A stretch of 64,000 bases of DNA from Erpetoichthys calabaricus (GCF_900747795.2 NC_041394.2:337999414-338063413); one strand, 5' to 3'. Shown: positions 21,468 through 34,154, counted from the stretch's first letter. Translations and numbers: made by a program. The notes: generated from the sequence alone by a model not told the origin.

Positions 21468-22709
21468 CAAGTGATTGTAATGCAAAAAGGTGTGTAGCAA
21501 GGTCATTATCATGAACAAACCATGTGTGGCAGATGATAAGAAATAGTGGGAAGCGTTGATATCGGGCTCACTTCATTGAACTGAGACATACTTTATGTGC
21601 TCTGCATTGGTTTTCTATGCTGTGCAATAAAGTCTATTTTGACTATCTATCCACAGACACTGTGTGTTTTTTCTGAAAATGTTTTCTCCACGACAGTGGA
21701 AGTAAATGTTTTCACACAGACACAGAAAATCTTCATTAATTACAAGTTTAGGACAGTTATGGACACCTCTTCAATACTGCCACCAAAGAGAGACTAATAA
21801 ACTGGTTGATCTGGTATACAAGATAAAGTTCTTACATTATGAACACATTTAAATTATGAAATATGTTCTCTCACTAAACATGACAATCTGTGAAAGCAGA
21901 AGGCAACAGTAAGTGAAATGTTATGTTAGGTTGAGCATGGGAAAGGTGCTGTATAAATAAAATGCATTATTATTTGTGTCTTAAAAATGATGTATTTGTG
22001 TGTAGACTTGTATGTGAATGAGCTGTGTCTCATAAGGGAGCCTACCCCTTTAAAAATATTACCCAGAGTGCAGCGCAGTTCAGTCTGACTGGTGAATCTA
22101 TTGGATGAAGTAGGTTTGACAATTTATGCACATGTAAAGTTATCAGTCAGTAACAGGGACATGTCTTATGCTGTGTTTGCTTGACAGCAGTGTGACCGAG
22201 GGATTGAATGAGTGGCACACTACCTTTCATTGCTTCAAGTTGGAGAGGAGAACACCTGCTATTGAATCCCTTTAAGTAGCAGAGTCTTGACAAGCTTTTC
22301 GGCAGATTAGAGGCGTGTCTATGCACAAAATTAATCATTAATACCTTTGCTATTTGTAAAAAGATATGTTTCAGTCTGAGTACATTATAACATCATCCAT
22401 CCATATGGATTTTTGTCCCTACTAGTCCCTTCTACTGCAGCCTCTCAGGATTATGTACCTGAGGTACTTGAGTGCCTCAATAATCTTTAGAGCTCAGCTG
22501 TCTGACATATATGGTCCTGATACAGTTACTCATAGCAATTTGCTCTAAGAGGAAGAGACTAGCAAAGAGCAATCCATAATTGACTCTCAAAAATAATCAA
22601 AGAGAACCGTACCTGGAACAGAGAGCAGACTTGAGATTGGCGTTTCCTGGCTTGTGCCTGGTGACCCATGTAATCCTGTCAGTTTGAGCACAAAAACACT
22701 TCTGTGGAG
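21468..22709. other. Gene-free spacer between Harbinger and hAT elements
   Basis: No exon recognised. It holds an L2-type retroelement tail at about 21926-21977 (GAGCATGGGAAAGGTGCTGT then ATAAATAAAATGCATTATTA). Confidence 0.55.
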
Positions 22710-23119
22710 CAGTGATATTTTCATAACGAAAACGAGAACTAGAACTAAAAATATTGTTTTTCGTTTTACATGAACAAGAACTGAAATTAAGGCAAACAGA
22801 GAAACTAAAACTAAATAAAAATAAAAATTAGTGATATGTGAACGAACTAAAACGAGAACGAAAATTGAGTAAAACTGAAAAAAATAACAGTAACATTTTC
22901 ATTCAATCCGGTTCAGTTGTGCAGAGAAGTTGTTTATAGGTCGCCCTGAACGTTCAGTTACGTTGTGCTGTTCACTATGCAGTGATCTTGTACCTTGGGC
23001 TTACTAGAGTCAAGTGGCGCAACTTCCGTAAAGGACTGTCGTTTGTTTGTTGAGCACATTCTGCTCATACGGTTGAAGCAGTAAGCACGTGTGGGTGACA
23101 AAGGCGAGTTTTGCACAGA

Positions 23120-24077
23120 TGTTTGTGGGTAGAAAGCAAGAAAGTAACATGTGGAAATACTTTAATTACAGCACATCTATATATATATATATAAAATCCC
23201 TATGTGCGTCCAGGTGTCCGTGTGTGGGTGTCTTCTGGTGAAGTGCGCATGTGCGTGGCATGGTGCTATGCGCAATATTACTGTCAGAAAAAGTTAGAGG
23301 CGTTTTACGGAAATACAAACCAGTATTACTGCGAGAGGAAATTAAACGTACACAATACAGTGACGCATATTACAGCCACATACAAGCCAGTATTACTGTC
23401 AGAGGAGATTAAAGGCATATTACCGACGTGCATGCCTGTATTACGCCAGAGAAAATTAAAGGTATATTATGGACGTATATTACGGACGTACAAGCCAGCG
23501 GACATACAAGATGGTATCCTTCAATAAGAGCGCGCACAAAACGGCGAGCCTCAAAAGGACGACCTCAATTGGGCGCAGCGAATAAAGGCGCGCGTAAATA
23601 AAGATCTGCACCTGTTGCTCTTCACATATTCCAGAGCCATTTAAACTAAATTATCTACGCGCCCTTATTGAATAGAGCCGTACAAGACAGTATTACTGTC
23701 ACAGAAAATTAAAGACACACAATACACGTCGGCAGCCCACGAAGAACGGTCAGCTCAGCAAGTAAACATCAACAAAAGGCTGAAAGAAAGAAAAATACGA
23801 CCAACAAAAAGAATGAGGTCAAAGTCCCTTGCCATTTAATATAAACTGTTCCTACTAATGTTTATGCACTACTGTTCTAGCGCCCGTTATTGTAAACGGG
23901 CTAAATGACTAGTATTATAATAAAAGCAAATGTAGCGTGCGAGAAGAAGAAAAGAGTCTTGGAGTTTCAGTGCAGGGCCAGGTGGATCAGTGCTTAGTGG
24001 AAGTCCAGCACTTCTCTGGTACCATGACTGCACTTCATACAGAGACATGCGGTCACACCGGTCATCTTGAAAAGTAA
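23120..24077 (+). pseudogene. BED-zinc-finger-like start of the hAT transposase, split by a Helitron
   Basis: Before the Helitron the frame reads GRKQESNMWKYFNYST; after it, in the same phase, YYNKSKCSVREEEK. Together they give the BED pattern (aromatic W/YF, then NKSKC). The second CxxC cysteine and the His pair cannot be seen, and the frame ends at 24077, so the gene is a remnant. Confidence 0.65.
23176..23912 (+). mobile_element. Non-autonomous Helitron, 737 bp
   Basis: Starts TCTATATATATATATAT after A23175 and ends CTAG before T23913. A GCCCGTT...AACGGGC hairpin (23882-23901) lies 7 bp before the CTAG end. It has internal repeats of a unit containing CCAGTATTACTGTCAGA (or TGCGAGA) and GAAATTAAA, about 60-90 bp apart. 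No protein is encoded. All diagnostic ends are directly visible. Confidence 0.92.
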
Positions 24078-24831
24078 AAAAAAACAAAAAAACTAGTAAC
24101 ATAAAATAAATTTGTCCACTGGTCTGTGCTATAAATTTGTTTTCTGTGCGATTCTAATAATTATGATAATTTTTATAGTTAAAATCGCTGAATTTGCATG
24201 CAATTGGTGCATGCATGTTGCCGTCTCTCTGTATGTCAGCAATATAATGTTTGCACACGCGTTTATTATACACCCGACTTTCCACAGTCTGGCTAATATC
24301 TGTAATGAATGTCTGTGACATATTTAGTCTTGCTGATCGGACATAAAACTGCAGTGAGAAGGCACAAGTTGAGGCAGACAATACCATGCCACACTGCAGC
24401 CCAACAGGTGCTTGTTGCTGCTGTTCTACACAGAGGCTCTCGGCGCCAATAAGTTAGCGATATCAGAAAGTCAGCGGTCCATTTTTTATTTCTACTGACT
24501 GCCAAAATACAAGATTAAGACTTTTAAAACTAAAACAAAATAAGGAGGACTTTTACAAGAAAGTGACAGAGATTTTCGTGGAGAAGGATAGGTGCATGGA
24601 CTTCATTTACAAATAAAGGTAAGACCATAAAAGGTTTTCAATTTTATAAAAAATGGGTTCAGACTAAGAAAAAAACAATCCAATATTTAAAAACTACATT
24701 TTGACCTTAAATAAAATGTTCTTTTTTTTTCCTTGTTATCCTTTTGTTGAACAGTCTGTATTAAAATTGATTAAAGCATCAGAATTAAAAGCTTTTAAAA
24801 AAACAACTAAATATTTCAATTAAGGTCAAAA

Positions 24832-24951
24832 TTGAATTTTGTTTTTTGTACACCACTCTGTACTTTCATTTGTATTGAATTTGTATTGAAGTGCCTTGAG
24901 CATGGGAAAGGCGCTATATAAATAAAATGTATTATTATTATTATTATTATT
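24832..24951 (+). mobile_element. L2-type retroelement 3' tail
   Basis: Reads GCCTTGAGCATGGGAAAGGC then GCTATATAAATAAAATGTAT and a TTA repeat; this is the L2-clade 3' end. It lies inside the hAT element. Confidence 0.7.
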
Positions 24952-25828
24952 GAAGGAGTTTGAATTGTGAAATTGCAACAGCAAACTTAGAACACATGGA
25001 GGGTGCAGAGCAAACGCGCTCTCTCCGCTATACATGTAACATCCTTTCTTATCCAAATATGCACCTTACCTATCTGTGTGTAAAGAATACTGGTTATGTT
25101 TCATATCTCATCAGCAGTCAATGTACATGCCGCCAGTTGAATAGTGAATAAGCTACTCTTTTGGGTTCATATATTTGTTACTCTGACTCTGAAGGAGTCT
25201 GTGCATTACCAGCCATAAACCTCACTGCATCAGTGCCCCCAGCAGAAATCGTCAATATGCAGTCTGTTGGCGCCAGTGGCCAAGGACCTTGTCTGTGTAC
25301 CTGCATTACAGATGTTCGTCAAGCAAATATTTTCACTGTGTGACTATCTGCGCAATGGACGTTGTTGCAACATGAAAAAATCTCTCGAAATGCATGTTTG
25401 TTTATAGCTTAACAGTAACGTGCTTGCACAGACTGGTTTCTTGGTTTGAAACATTTGATCTTGCTGACTATACTCATTAGGCCACTTACTCTGTCTGATC
25501 ATTGATAGTCAAGCTGTGTTTAACATCATTATAAACTGTGAGTGTATTTTATTGACTGAAAAATAACTTGCATTGAAATATGTGAAGGCCAGCATTTGTG
25601 GTCTTTCAACAGAAAAAAAAAAAAAAAACGAAAATTCTGCTAATATTATGTAAAAACACCAGAACTAAATAAAATAAAAACTAAAATTTTAAACACAGAA
25701 CTAAATAAAATGAAAAATTGTTGGCTCCTCTGAAAACTAGAGCGAAATAAAAATAAAAATAAATTTTATAAAATAAAATTAAAACAAACTACAATTAATA
25801 TCAGAACTGAAATATCACTGCTGTGGAG

Positions 25829-26278
25829 TAGTGATACAAATGAGGAGGGTCAGATGCAATGGCAATTGGTTAACAGGCAAGAGTGTTTTGGACTGGGTAT
25901 ATTAGATCTTGGCCATGGAAACCGGCTCTGGGGAGATGAAATTTAACTTCTCTGTGAGGCGAAGGAGCAGATTAACATATAGAAGCTCGAAAACCATCAG
26001 CTATATATAGTAAGCATTGTTTTATGAAATTACTCAACAAACACAAATACATTTTAAGATGGCAACCAAATGCTAAGTGAATAAAATTACTTTGTTAACG
26101 ATTTTCAAATGTGATTGTCAACTTCAATTGAGTTAAATTTCATTTGAACACCAATTATATTTAAATTAATCTTTTATATTCTGTGCATAAAAAAATGTAA
26201 GAACTGTAGATCGGAGACTGGTTATATCAATGTTTGTTAGTTATGTACTCTTGGAATGAAAGTATTTGATCAAAGTAT

Positions 26279-26317
<39 letters not shown>

Positions 26318-27290
26318 TCCTACACAGAGTGGCTCGCACAAATATTCAATTAGAAGAACCCAGATATATACTTTTCGTAACTGAAACGAAACAAAGTCTT
26401 CTTAAATTGGATTAAAATTGAAAATTGTCTCACCGACAAGATTTTTTTTTTTTTTTTATGTGGTAAGAATTAACTAAGGTTAACATAAAACAGCTTGTCG
26501 GGTATTCGTTTGACTTTTAGTTACCAGAAAACACAACCAGACTGAAGTTGGCTACTTGCTCGCATTTTTTATTCTTCCTTAAATCCTACAACACGGCGGT
26601 CCTTTTTGCCATACTGCTGTCTTTTGTCAACAGGTGAAGAAGATTGGGTCTGTTCTCTTTTTATTTATGTATTTTTTTATTTTTAAATGCAGTGTCTGTG
26701 CCACCGCATCGCTTTTCTTGATTTAGCTGGGTGTTACGGCAGGTATTTTACTCTATTATTTTTTAATAATAATAATAAAAATGTATATCAATGTGCGGTT
26801 TCTATATGAAAATGCCTCCTCCTAGTGCTCGAAAAATTAGGCGATTCCATGAGAACACTTACAGCATCGATAACGGCAAAAACAGCAGTGTGTCTGGGCG
26901 CTTTGAAGTAGAAACGGGAATCGACAACGCGAGGTGCATCGATCCGTAGAGAAAAGTATGAATGCCAATTATCGCGAGATAACAGAGAAATTCAGTCGTG
27001 CCAAGCCCTTAACGACGCGCTTTGCTTGCATGCAGCAACTGTGACCGAAACAAAAGAAAAAAAATCCCACATCGGTAAAGTGACAGTCCCACACTCGGAT
27101 TACTTACCCTCTGCTTTTTGGGTGATGTGGTGATTCACTTAATCGAAAAAGTCATGTCGTCTTGTTCACCGCCTCCAGTTTACCATCAACAAAAGTGAAA
27201 AACTACAGGTACAAGACAACTTTAGTTTTCGTCGCTCTTAATGACGTCACGGTGCACGTTGTGTCAATTTACCGGAGTCGCGCTGCGCAG
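25829..27290. other. Gene-free spacer with a (TAA)n microsatellite
   Basis: No exon recognised. TAA repeats at 26278-26317. The region 26820-27260 is less AT-rich and contains several short frames but no domain I know. Confidence 0.5.
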
Positions 27291-27394
27291 CATAGACATA
27301 TAATTACTAGACGCCGCATGACCAGCTGCATCGTACGTCAACGTCGTCGCCATATTGCGAGTGGCACTGCCGTGGCGTGAAGTAATGGATAAAG

Positions 27395-27474
27395 AAGCCT
27401 CACACATGTGCTGCTTGGGATTGTACAAACCGCTGTACGCTCCAAACCAGATCCCGGGGGATTACATTTCAAAG
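27395..27474 (+). pseudogene. THAP zinc-finger exon remnant
   Basis: The frame reads KPHTCAAWDCTNRCTLQTRS then RGITFQ, the start of a THAP domain (C2-C...TRSRGITF). An AAG stands where related proteins have the ATG (MPxxC), and a GTAAAG donor follows at 27475. The domain binds transposon ends in P-element and Kolobok transposases. Without the start codon it is probably inactive. Confidence 0.7.
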
Positions 27475-27603
27475 GTAAAGCTGAACAATTGTTTTGGTTA
27501 TATTTGACCATTAGAAAATCCCGTTTTATAATCTTAACTTTAGGCTAAGATAGCAAAGCTATGCATTTATGTGTTCAAGTGAGCCTCTAAGCAACGTTTT
27601 GGC

Positions 27604-27700
27604 TAAACGTATTTACAACAACAACAACAACATTTATTTATATAACACATTTTCATACAAATAATGTAGCTCAAAGTGCTCTATAGTCACTAACTATGTA
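27604..27700 (-). mobile_element. Retroelement 3' tail (reverse)
   Basis: On the minus strand it reads GCACTTTGAGCTACATTATT, then ATGAAAATGTGTTATATAAA, then TAAATG and a GTT repeat. This is an L2-type tail inserted in the presumed first intron of the THAP transposon. Confidence 0.6.
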
Positions 27701-27897
27701 GATTGTAGTTAGCTATTAACATTTCTCAAACTTTGAAGGTTTAACAAAGAAATCCAGGAGGTAGCCCTTAGACAGGATTTTGAGAAAGCTGTCCTGTGAT
27801 GTGTGCCGTGCTAGTTTGGTAACAGATGCTGTACCGGCATCATATGATCAAAGCTACCACTTGCTCACATTAAAAAAACAAAAACAAAGGAGGTTTG

Positions 27898-28191
27898 ATG
27901 ATTCCTTCTGAGGGTACAGTCAAGGTGGTCAAATTAGCTGAGCGTGTTATCCGACAGTCGACATTAGGACAAGCTGTCAGTGTATCTGTGATCAATCAGT
28001 TTGTTTGGGCTGAGATTGGTTCAGATAATGTGTTTTTTCTCAAGGAGCACATTGAGGAAACCCGGTTTGAAGTTGTGTCTGGCTTCCACAAACTAAGGCT
28101 GCACCATATTGCCAGACTGAATACTCTCAAATTACAGAGTGGCAACACATGGAAAAAGCTATGTAAGACAGTTCTGTTTCATGGATTTTAG
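27898..28191 (+). pseudogene. C-terminal part of a THAP/P-element-type transposase
   Basis: The translation begins IPSEGTVKVVKLAERVIRQS and ends KLRLHHIARLNTLKLQSGNT then WKKLCKTVLFHGF. This matches the C-terminus of THAP-linked transposases of fishes (PSEDVxKxxxxAExxFR ... RLHHxAxxxTxKLxxGxxRxKLxKxVLF). The DDE catalytic centre that should lie between the THAP exon and this segment is absent, so the element is internally deleted. An AATAAA-like signal follows near 28307. Confidence 0.6.
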
Positions 28192-28379
28192 ATCCTATCT
28201 TGTATATATTTAAGTAACCACATTGTGTGTGTGTGCGTGTGAGAGAGAGAGATTGAGAGAGGAATGAGTGAAATGTTTTCAGAAATTATTAAGCCAATTT
28301 GTATACAATAAAATTGTTTATTTTTGTCATTGAGTGTAATATTTCACTGTTAAAAGAAAGACAAACAAAGATAACTGGC

Positions 28380-30110
28380 AGTAACAGTGCAAAATTCACA
28401 ATTGGTATGCCAGTTTGAAAAGATAAATTTTGAGGGTAGTTTTAAAATGTGTTATTGAATCGAGCTGACATATACGAGAGGGAAGAGAATTCCCGAGTTG
28501 AGGAGCACTATAAGAGACGCTCGAGCTCCCATAGAACTGAGTTTGATGTGCGGTACAGAAAGTCGAGCTGCAGATGAGGATCTGAGTGAGCGAGAGTAGT
28601 GTTCAGTGAGGTTGTGGAGAGGTTTAAATGTTAAGAGCAGTATTGTGTATTGTATCAGTAGATAGATAGATACTTTATTAATCCCAAGGGGAAATTCACA
28701 TACTCCAACAGCAGCATACTGATAAAGAACAATATTAAATTAAAGAGTGATAACAATGCAGGTATACAGACAGACAATAACTTTGTATAATTTTAACGTT
28801 TACACCCCCGGGTGTAATTGAAGATTCGCATAGTGTGGGGGAGGAACGATCTCCTCAGTCTGTCAGTGGAGCAGGACATTGACAGCAGTCTGTCGCTGAA
28901 GCTGCTCCTCTGTCTGGAGATGATATTGTTTAGTGGATGCAGTGGATTCTCCATTATTAACAGGAGCCTGTTCAGTGCCCGTTGCTCTGCCACAGATGTC
29001 AAACTGTCCAGCTCCGTGCCTACAATAGAGCCTGCCTTCCTCGCCAGTTTGTCCAGGCGTGAGGCGTCCCTCTTCTTTATGCTGCTTCCCCAGCACACCA
29101 CTGTGTAGAAGAGGGCGCTCGCCACAACCGACTGATAAAATATCTGCAGCATCTTATTGCATATATTGAAGGACGCCAGCCTTCTAAGGAAGTATAGTCG
29201 GCTCTGTCCTTTCTGACACAGAGCATCAGTATTGGCAGTCCAGTCCAATTTATCATCCAGCTGCACTCCCAGGTATTTATAGGTTTGCACCCTCTGCACA
29301 CAGTCACCTCTGATGATCACATGGTCCATGATGGGCCTGGTCCTCCTAAAATCCACCACCAGCTCCTTGGTTTTGCTGGTGTTCAGTTGTAGGTGGTTTG
29401 ACTCGCACCATTTAACAAAGTCCTTGATTAGGTTCCTATACTCCTCTTCCTGCCCATTCCTGATGCAGCCCACGATAGCAGTGTCGTCAGCAAACTTTTG
29501 CACGTGGCAGGACTCCAAGTTGTATTGGAAGTCCGATGTATATAGGCTTAACAGGACTGGAGAAAGTATGGTCCCCTGCGGTGCTCCTGTGTTGCTGACC
29601 ACAATGTCAGACCTGCAGTTCCCAAGACACACATACTGAGGTCTGTCTGTAAGATAGTCCATGATCCATGCCACCAGGTATGAATCTACTCCCATCTCTG
29701 TCAGCTTGTCCCTAAGGAGCATAGGTTGGATGGTGTTGAAGGCGCTAGAGAAGTCTAGAAACATAATTCTTACAGCACCACTGTCTCTGTCCAAGTGGGA
29801 GAGTGATCGGTAGTGAACAGGGAGCCAGTGAAGCTGAAAGAGAATAGGTGTAATATGTTCAGTGAATTTAGAACAGCAGGTTATTATCCTGGCAGCAGAA
29901 TATTGAAGAAGTTGTAAGCGATGGATAAGTTTTTGTGGGATGCCAGATAGAATAGCATTACAGTAATCTATACGTGAGGGGACGAGGGCATTAGCCAATA
30001 TTTCAGTACCGTGTTGCATAAGAACAGGGCAAAGTCTAGAAATGTTTCGGAGATGGAAGAAGGCAGTCTGAGAAATGTTGCTTATATGGGAGGAATTATT
30101 TAATAATAAT
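28380..30110 (-). mobile_element. L2-clade LINE fragment, split by another LINE
   Basis: On the minus strand, 30110-29815 encodes the end of an L2 reverse transcriptase: TAFFHLRNISRLCPVL, LVPSRIDYCNAILSGIPQKL, LQLLQYSAARIITCC, LHWLPVHYR. The C-terminal region continues at 28660-28390 after the second LINE (LGNSLPSR and similar, in broken frames). The 5' end is truncated. Confidence 0.85.
28664..29815 (-). mobile_element. LINE with (TATC)n tail, 5'-truncated, inserted in the L2 copy
   Basis: The minus strand encodes the reverse-transcriptase palm and thumb: MFLDFSSAFNTIQP, GAPQGTILSPVLLSLYTSDF, VQKFADDTAIVGC (FADD catalytic box), HLQLNTSKTKELVVDF, YKYLGVQLDDKLDW. It ends with GTGAATTTCCCCTTGGGATT then AATAAAGTATC repeats, at 28664 in plus coordinates. 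The frame is open for the whole copy and even fuses in frame with the L2 piece, giving a 442-residue chimera (28793-30121) that is not a gene. The clade (CR1/jockey group) is not fixed by what I can see. Confidence 0.85.
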
Positions 30111-30373
30111 AATAATGGCAATTATTAAATAATAATAATTATTAGTGTATAAATGGATATAAATAATTGCATTTAAACAATTCGCCAAAATCTGTTGTAT
30201 ATAAATGATACTGTTTTAAACATTATTGTTTTTTCATTAGAAAACCCGGTTTCCACACCAACCTGTATTAGTTTAAATGGCACTTTTGCCACTCGCAATA
30301 TGGTGGACGCGCTTTACATATTGTGTTGACTGGGCAACACAGTGAATGCGGCGTCTATCTATATATGTCTATG

Positions 30374-33300
30374 AACCGCAGTGATATCAGACTCATAGTT
30401 TGGGATTAAAGGTCAATTGTTGCCCTGAACACTGTCTTATAATGGAGCCATCTAGGACCTTCCATTGCTGAACTGACAAAACATTAAGAGTCAGTAACAT
30501 CTGAAGGTGAAGTAAGGGATTATAATTTACCTTATACATTTAAAAATTCCGTAATTTTGCTGCTAATCCAGTAAGTAAATAACTGCATGGATGAAAGAAT
30601 GAAAATCTTAAGGGTCCGTTACACAAATCACCTAATGAGTTAAATGGTAGCCGGACCCAGTCAACTGTGTTTATACTCAATGAAAGTGAAACTTTAACGC
30701 CATTAATTGGAAACAAGTGTTCTATCCTTGCAACAACTTCAAAGATATCTTTTTTTCAGCCACCATGTCAATGAAACCCTTCTCATATCAGGTCATTTAC
30801 CAAAAAAAAAAAATGATTAAAGTACATTGTAGCAGTGAAAGAGTTAAAGGCATGTTAGCTAGGGGAAAAAAAACATAATAGTATAAAACGAGGTGTCCAA
30901 ATTGTGATGAAAGGAGAATCTAAGGATGTAGAACACAAGTGCTTTCCTAATCAAATATAAAAAGATAAGGTGATAAGGTCAAATAAACAGACAGGAATAC
31001 TCTGTCTGGTGAACACCTCTCCACACACTCCATTTTCAAGGGTCCACAATTAAGTTGTTCCCACTGTTAAATTTTTTCTATATCAGGATACATTCTGTAC
31101 ATAGTATGCCGCGTATTTTCATTTCCATATGTCAGAATTCACATGCTGGTAAAACAAAAAAGCAATGGTCATAGCAATCAATAACGTTAAACTATAATAT
31201 GAAGAATTGGTCTGCTCCGCCATCTACAGGCTGCATACACAAAATACAAGTAGCAGGCGAAAAAGTAACCAAGTTCAGGCTCATCTTATCGAAGTTATTT
31301 GTCAATCATGGTGTATATATAGTACTTGAACATAAAAAAATACAGTTAAGCAAAACGGTTTTGATTATTTGCATCTTACAACAGAGCTGTACAGAACCCT
31401 GCATCCATACGTGATAGAAACACCATTAAAGCCTAACAAATACGTTCACCTTAAAGTGGCGAAGATCTCCATTTAAGAAAATGTTCCTTCCGTGTTTATG
31501 AGGCCTCCTTCTGATAATGGAAGGAAACAATAAATAATTGCATTGTTATGGATTCTTGTTAGTATTTTCTCGATGTAAGATATTTTGTTCGTGTGCTTGC
31601 CGAACAGCTACCAAGTAGCTGTTTCTTTTTCCTTAATGAGCAGCCAAACAATAACTAGACACAAAACAAGCCACAACATGACCAGCTAACTTGAAAATAA
31701 AGAAAGGTGAAGGTCTCGGTCATGCTAGTCTGCTCAGGTCACCAAAACATCTTGATGGTGGTCTTAGAAAAAACAGAAAATCAACAGTCTGCTGTGGCAG
31801 AACGAGAGCAACAACAAGTCTTGATATTCAATAACAGCTTTCATTAACAGCAAGAACGGGCTTCTCATTAAGAAACTGGTTGGAATGAAATTGGCTGGAG
31901 TTTGACATTCCAGTTTAGCTGGTCATCTGTTGGCTCATTTCACATCTCATTTCTGTTTGGCTGCCATTTAATGAATAAACGAATCAATTCAGAGGACTGA
32001 ATCCCTAAAAACAGGGCTAATAAAATGAAGGGAAAAGGAGTTAATTAGCTGTGAAAAGTGGTCAGTGATTAGGAAAAGCGTTAAAATGAAAACCTGAAGC
32101 CACTGTGGCCCACGAGGACTGGAGTTGGACACCCCTGATGTAGAGCCTGGTGCTGTGAAACAGGAATGACAGTCCACTCTGCCTATGCTAAAACATCTGT
32201 GCTGAACTTCCTAAACATTAGCCTGGTTATACTGAGGTGAATTGGCATTGCTAAACTGGCACTAGAGTGGTAGGTGGGATGGATGTCCTCTGCGATCGAT
32301 GGGCTCCCTTTCTGAGGACTGCTCTGCCTTGTGTCCAATACATGCTGGGACCCTGACCCGGATAAGCGAGTTGGGAAGATGGGCATATGGATGTATGTAG
32401 GGGTAGAAATGGGGCAGTACGCACCAATACCTTGTACCAGCTTTCTTCCATTCAATCACTGGATGTGTGCCTTTGTGGTATCTTCAGTTCTTGTCACTTC
32501 ATGATGTTCTATTTAGATTTGTAATAGGATCCATACAGTAGATAACCATGAATAGATGGTAATGAAATACTAGTGGGTCATGATTTTAAAATGACTCTTG
32601 ATGCAAAATTATAGTAACACAGGCTAATTTCAAGTTTTCTAAATCTGTTAGTGTCCAGCTAGGTAGCCTATCCTACATTACAGATTTCTTCTTTTTTTTC
32701 TACATATTAGGAAGTTTTTCAAAGCATAAAGAAACAACTTCATATGCAAAGAATCCTTCCTAGAATGAAACAGTAATGGTTCTTCAAGGAACCACATAAC
32801 CCAGTAAAGAACCAATATTTTTAAGAGTGAATAGGGCACAAAGCAGGTGGACACAAATGCTCAAACTTCCAGTTATTCAGCGTATTACCCGTTTGAAATG
32901 AAATGAATATATTGCCTGTGAAATGGTGTTTCACATTGATCATTAACAAAAGCCAAAGTCAGTCACTAGGCAATTGATCTATGGAAGGAATATTTTACTG
33001 ATGGCAGATTGCATGTAGCATTTTCAAGAATAAGGAGCGCCAGTAAACTGCTAATCGATCCTTGGTTATAAAATAAAATACAAATTTAACCTCTACATGG
33101 ACTCAAAGGAAAGCTGAGGCCTTAGTAGCCAGAGAAAGAGAGGCCAAGATTTAGAAAGACAAGTAGGAAGAGAGACAGAAAAAGCTTCAAAGATTACTTG
33201 ACGGCACAGAGAAAGTTCAAATCTGTGTAAAGCAGGAGCAAATTGGCCTTGTTCATTTATCTGCCATATCAATATTCTGGTTGATTTTTCACTGCATTTC

Positions 33301-33500
33301 CTGGTATTTGGGATAAATAGGGTAAATGAGGTTTTTAATGCCATGTGTATTTCCAGACCTTATCTTCAGCATGATTCATGAGCAAATGATGTGAAAATGT
33401 GGGGCGTCATGTTTATGGGCCATTGATCTACACCATTATTATGGAAAGTGGGCTAGAAAGAATGAGAGAACATTACAGACACTTTATATGACACTGTAAT
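30374..33500. other. Gene-free spacer before the histone region
   Basis: No exon recognised. The interval 31700-32150 ends with GGACTGGAGTTGGACACCCC, a sequence I know from an abundant dispersed fish repeat. The remainder is AT-rich without clear structure. Confidence 0.5.
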
Positions 33501-33501
33501 A

Positions 33502-33660
33502 CTAGGGTGTTGTACCGTGTTAGCCATTATGAATTTGGCGAAAAGTCAAGCAAAATGACACCTTTTATTTGCTAACTAAAAAACTTACAATATGCAAGCT
33601 TCCAAGGCAATTCAGGCCACTTCTTCTTGCCTGAAGCTGGCATATTGTAATCTTTTGCGA
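33502..33660. repeat. Dispersed repeat, copy 1
   Basis: Contains GCAAAATGACACCTTTTATT, ACAATATGCAAGCTTCCAAG and GCAATTCAGGCCACTTCTTC; the same series occurs at 59965-60062. Widely dispersed in fish as far as I recall; class unknown. Confidence 0.7.
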
Positions 33661-34154
33661 CACTGTAACAAATTTCAGCATTGTATTCTGTAGTAAAGCA
33701 TAGAAGAAAACATTACTTTTCTTAACAAATAATGGCCAGATAACGGAAGATGTATATCTTGTAATTATGGGAGAAAGCTGTTATAACCAAAGGAAAGTGA
33801 AGAAAAAAATAAAGAAATCATACTGAATGCCTATATTTTAATGAAATGGTCCAATCACAGTATTATAAACAAGACTTGATCGTATTGTGAATGAACTTGC
33901 ACATTGAAATATTTCTTTATAAGGAAGTTCGAAAGATGGATAAATGAATAACTACAATCTATTTTCATAAGGAGAACAGCGTACACTTTATGCTCTTGTT
34001 AAAGGTTTTTTTCCAAACCATTCAGGTGGACAATGAACGATAAATAAAGAAAAGAAATAATGTTCGAAAAACAATCCGTTGAAATGTAATTAGCACTTTT
34101 CAGGACTTCCGTTGGTGCATTAAGTTGGGAAGCTGAAGAACAAACTGAAGGCGT

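Larger units (their letters stand above)
22710..25820 (+). mobile_element. hAT transposon with perfect 8 bp target duplications
   Basis: Terminal repeats CAGTGATATTTTCA and (other end, reverse) CAGTGATATTTCA are flanked by CTGTGGAG at 22702-22709 and 25821-25828. Long AAAACTAAA-type subterminal repeats lie inside both ends. A Helitron (23176-23912) and an L2-tailed insertion (near 24832-24951) interrupt it. A BED-finger-like frame is present, but no hAT catalytic or dimerisation domain is visible, so the copy is probably non-autonomous or internally deleted. Confidence 0.9.
27291..30373 (+). mobile_element. THAP / P-element-like DNA transposon with nested LINEs
   Basis: The outer ends are inverted copies: CATAGACATATAATTACTAG then ACGCCGCAT on the left and, reversed on the right, CATAGACATATATAGATAG then ACGCCGCAT. 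A further inner match, CCATATTGCGAGTGGCA, occurs at both sides (27349; reverse at 30290). A THAP finger exon (27395-27474) and a transposase-like C-terminus (27898-28191) lie inside. An L2 LINE and a second LINE (28380-30110) make up much of the right half. Family assignment rests on THAP plus the C-terminal motif; Kolobok is the main alternative. Confidence 0.65.

Noticed and set aside
28793-30121. 442-residue protein as a host gene
   Set aside because: It is an L2 LINE piece fused by chance to another LINE's reverse transcriptase.
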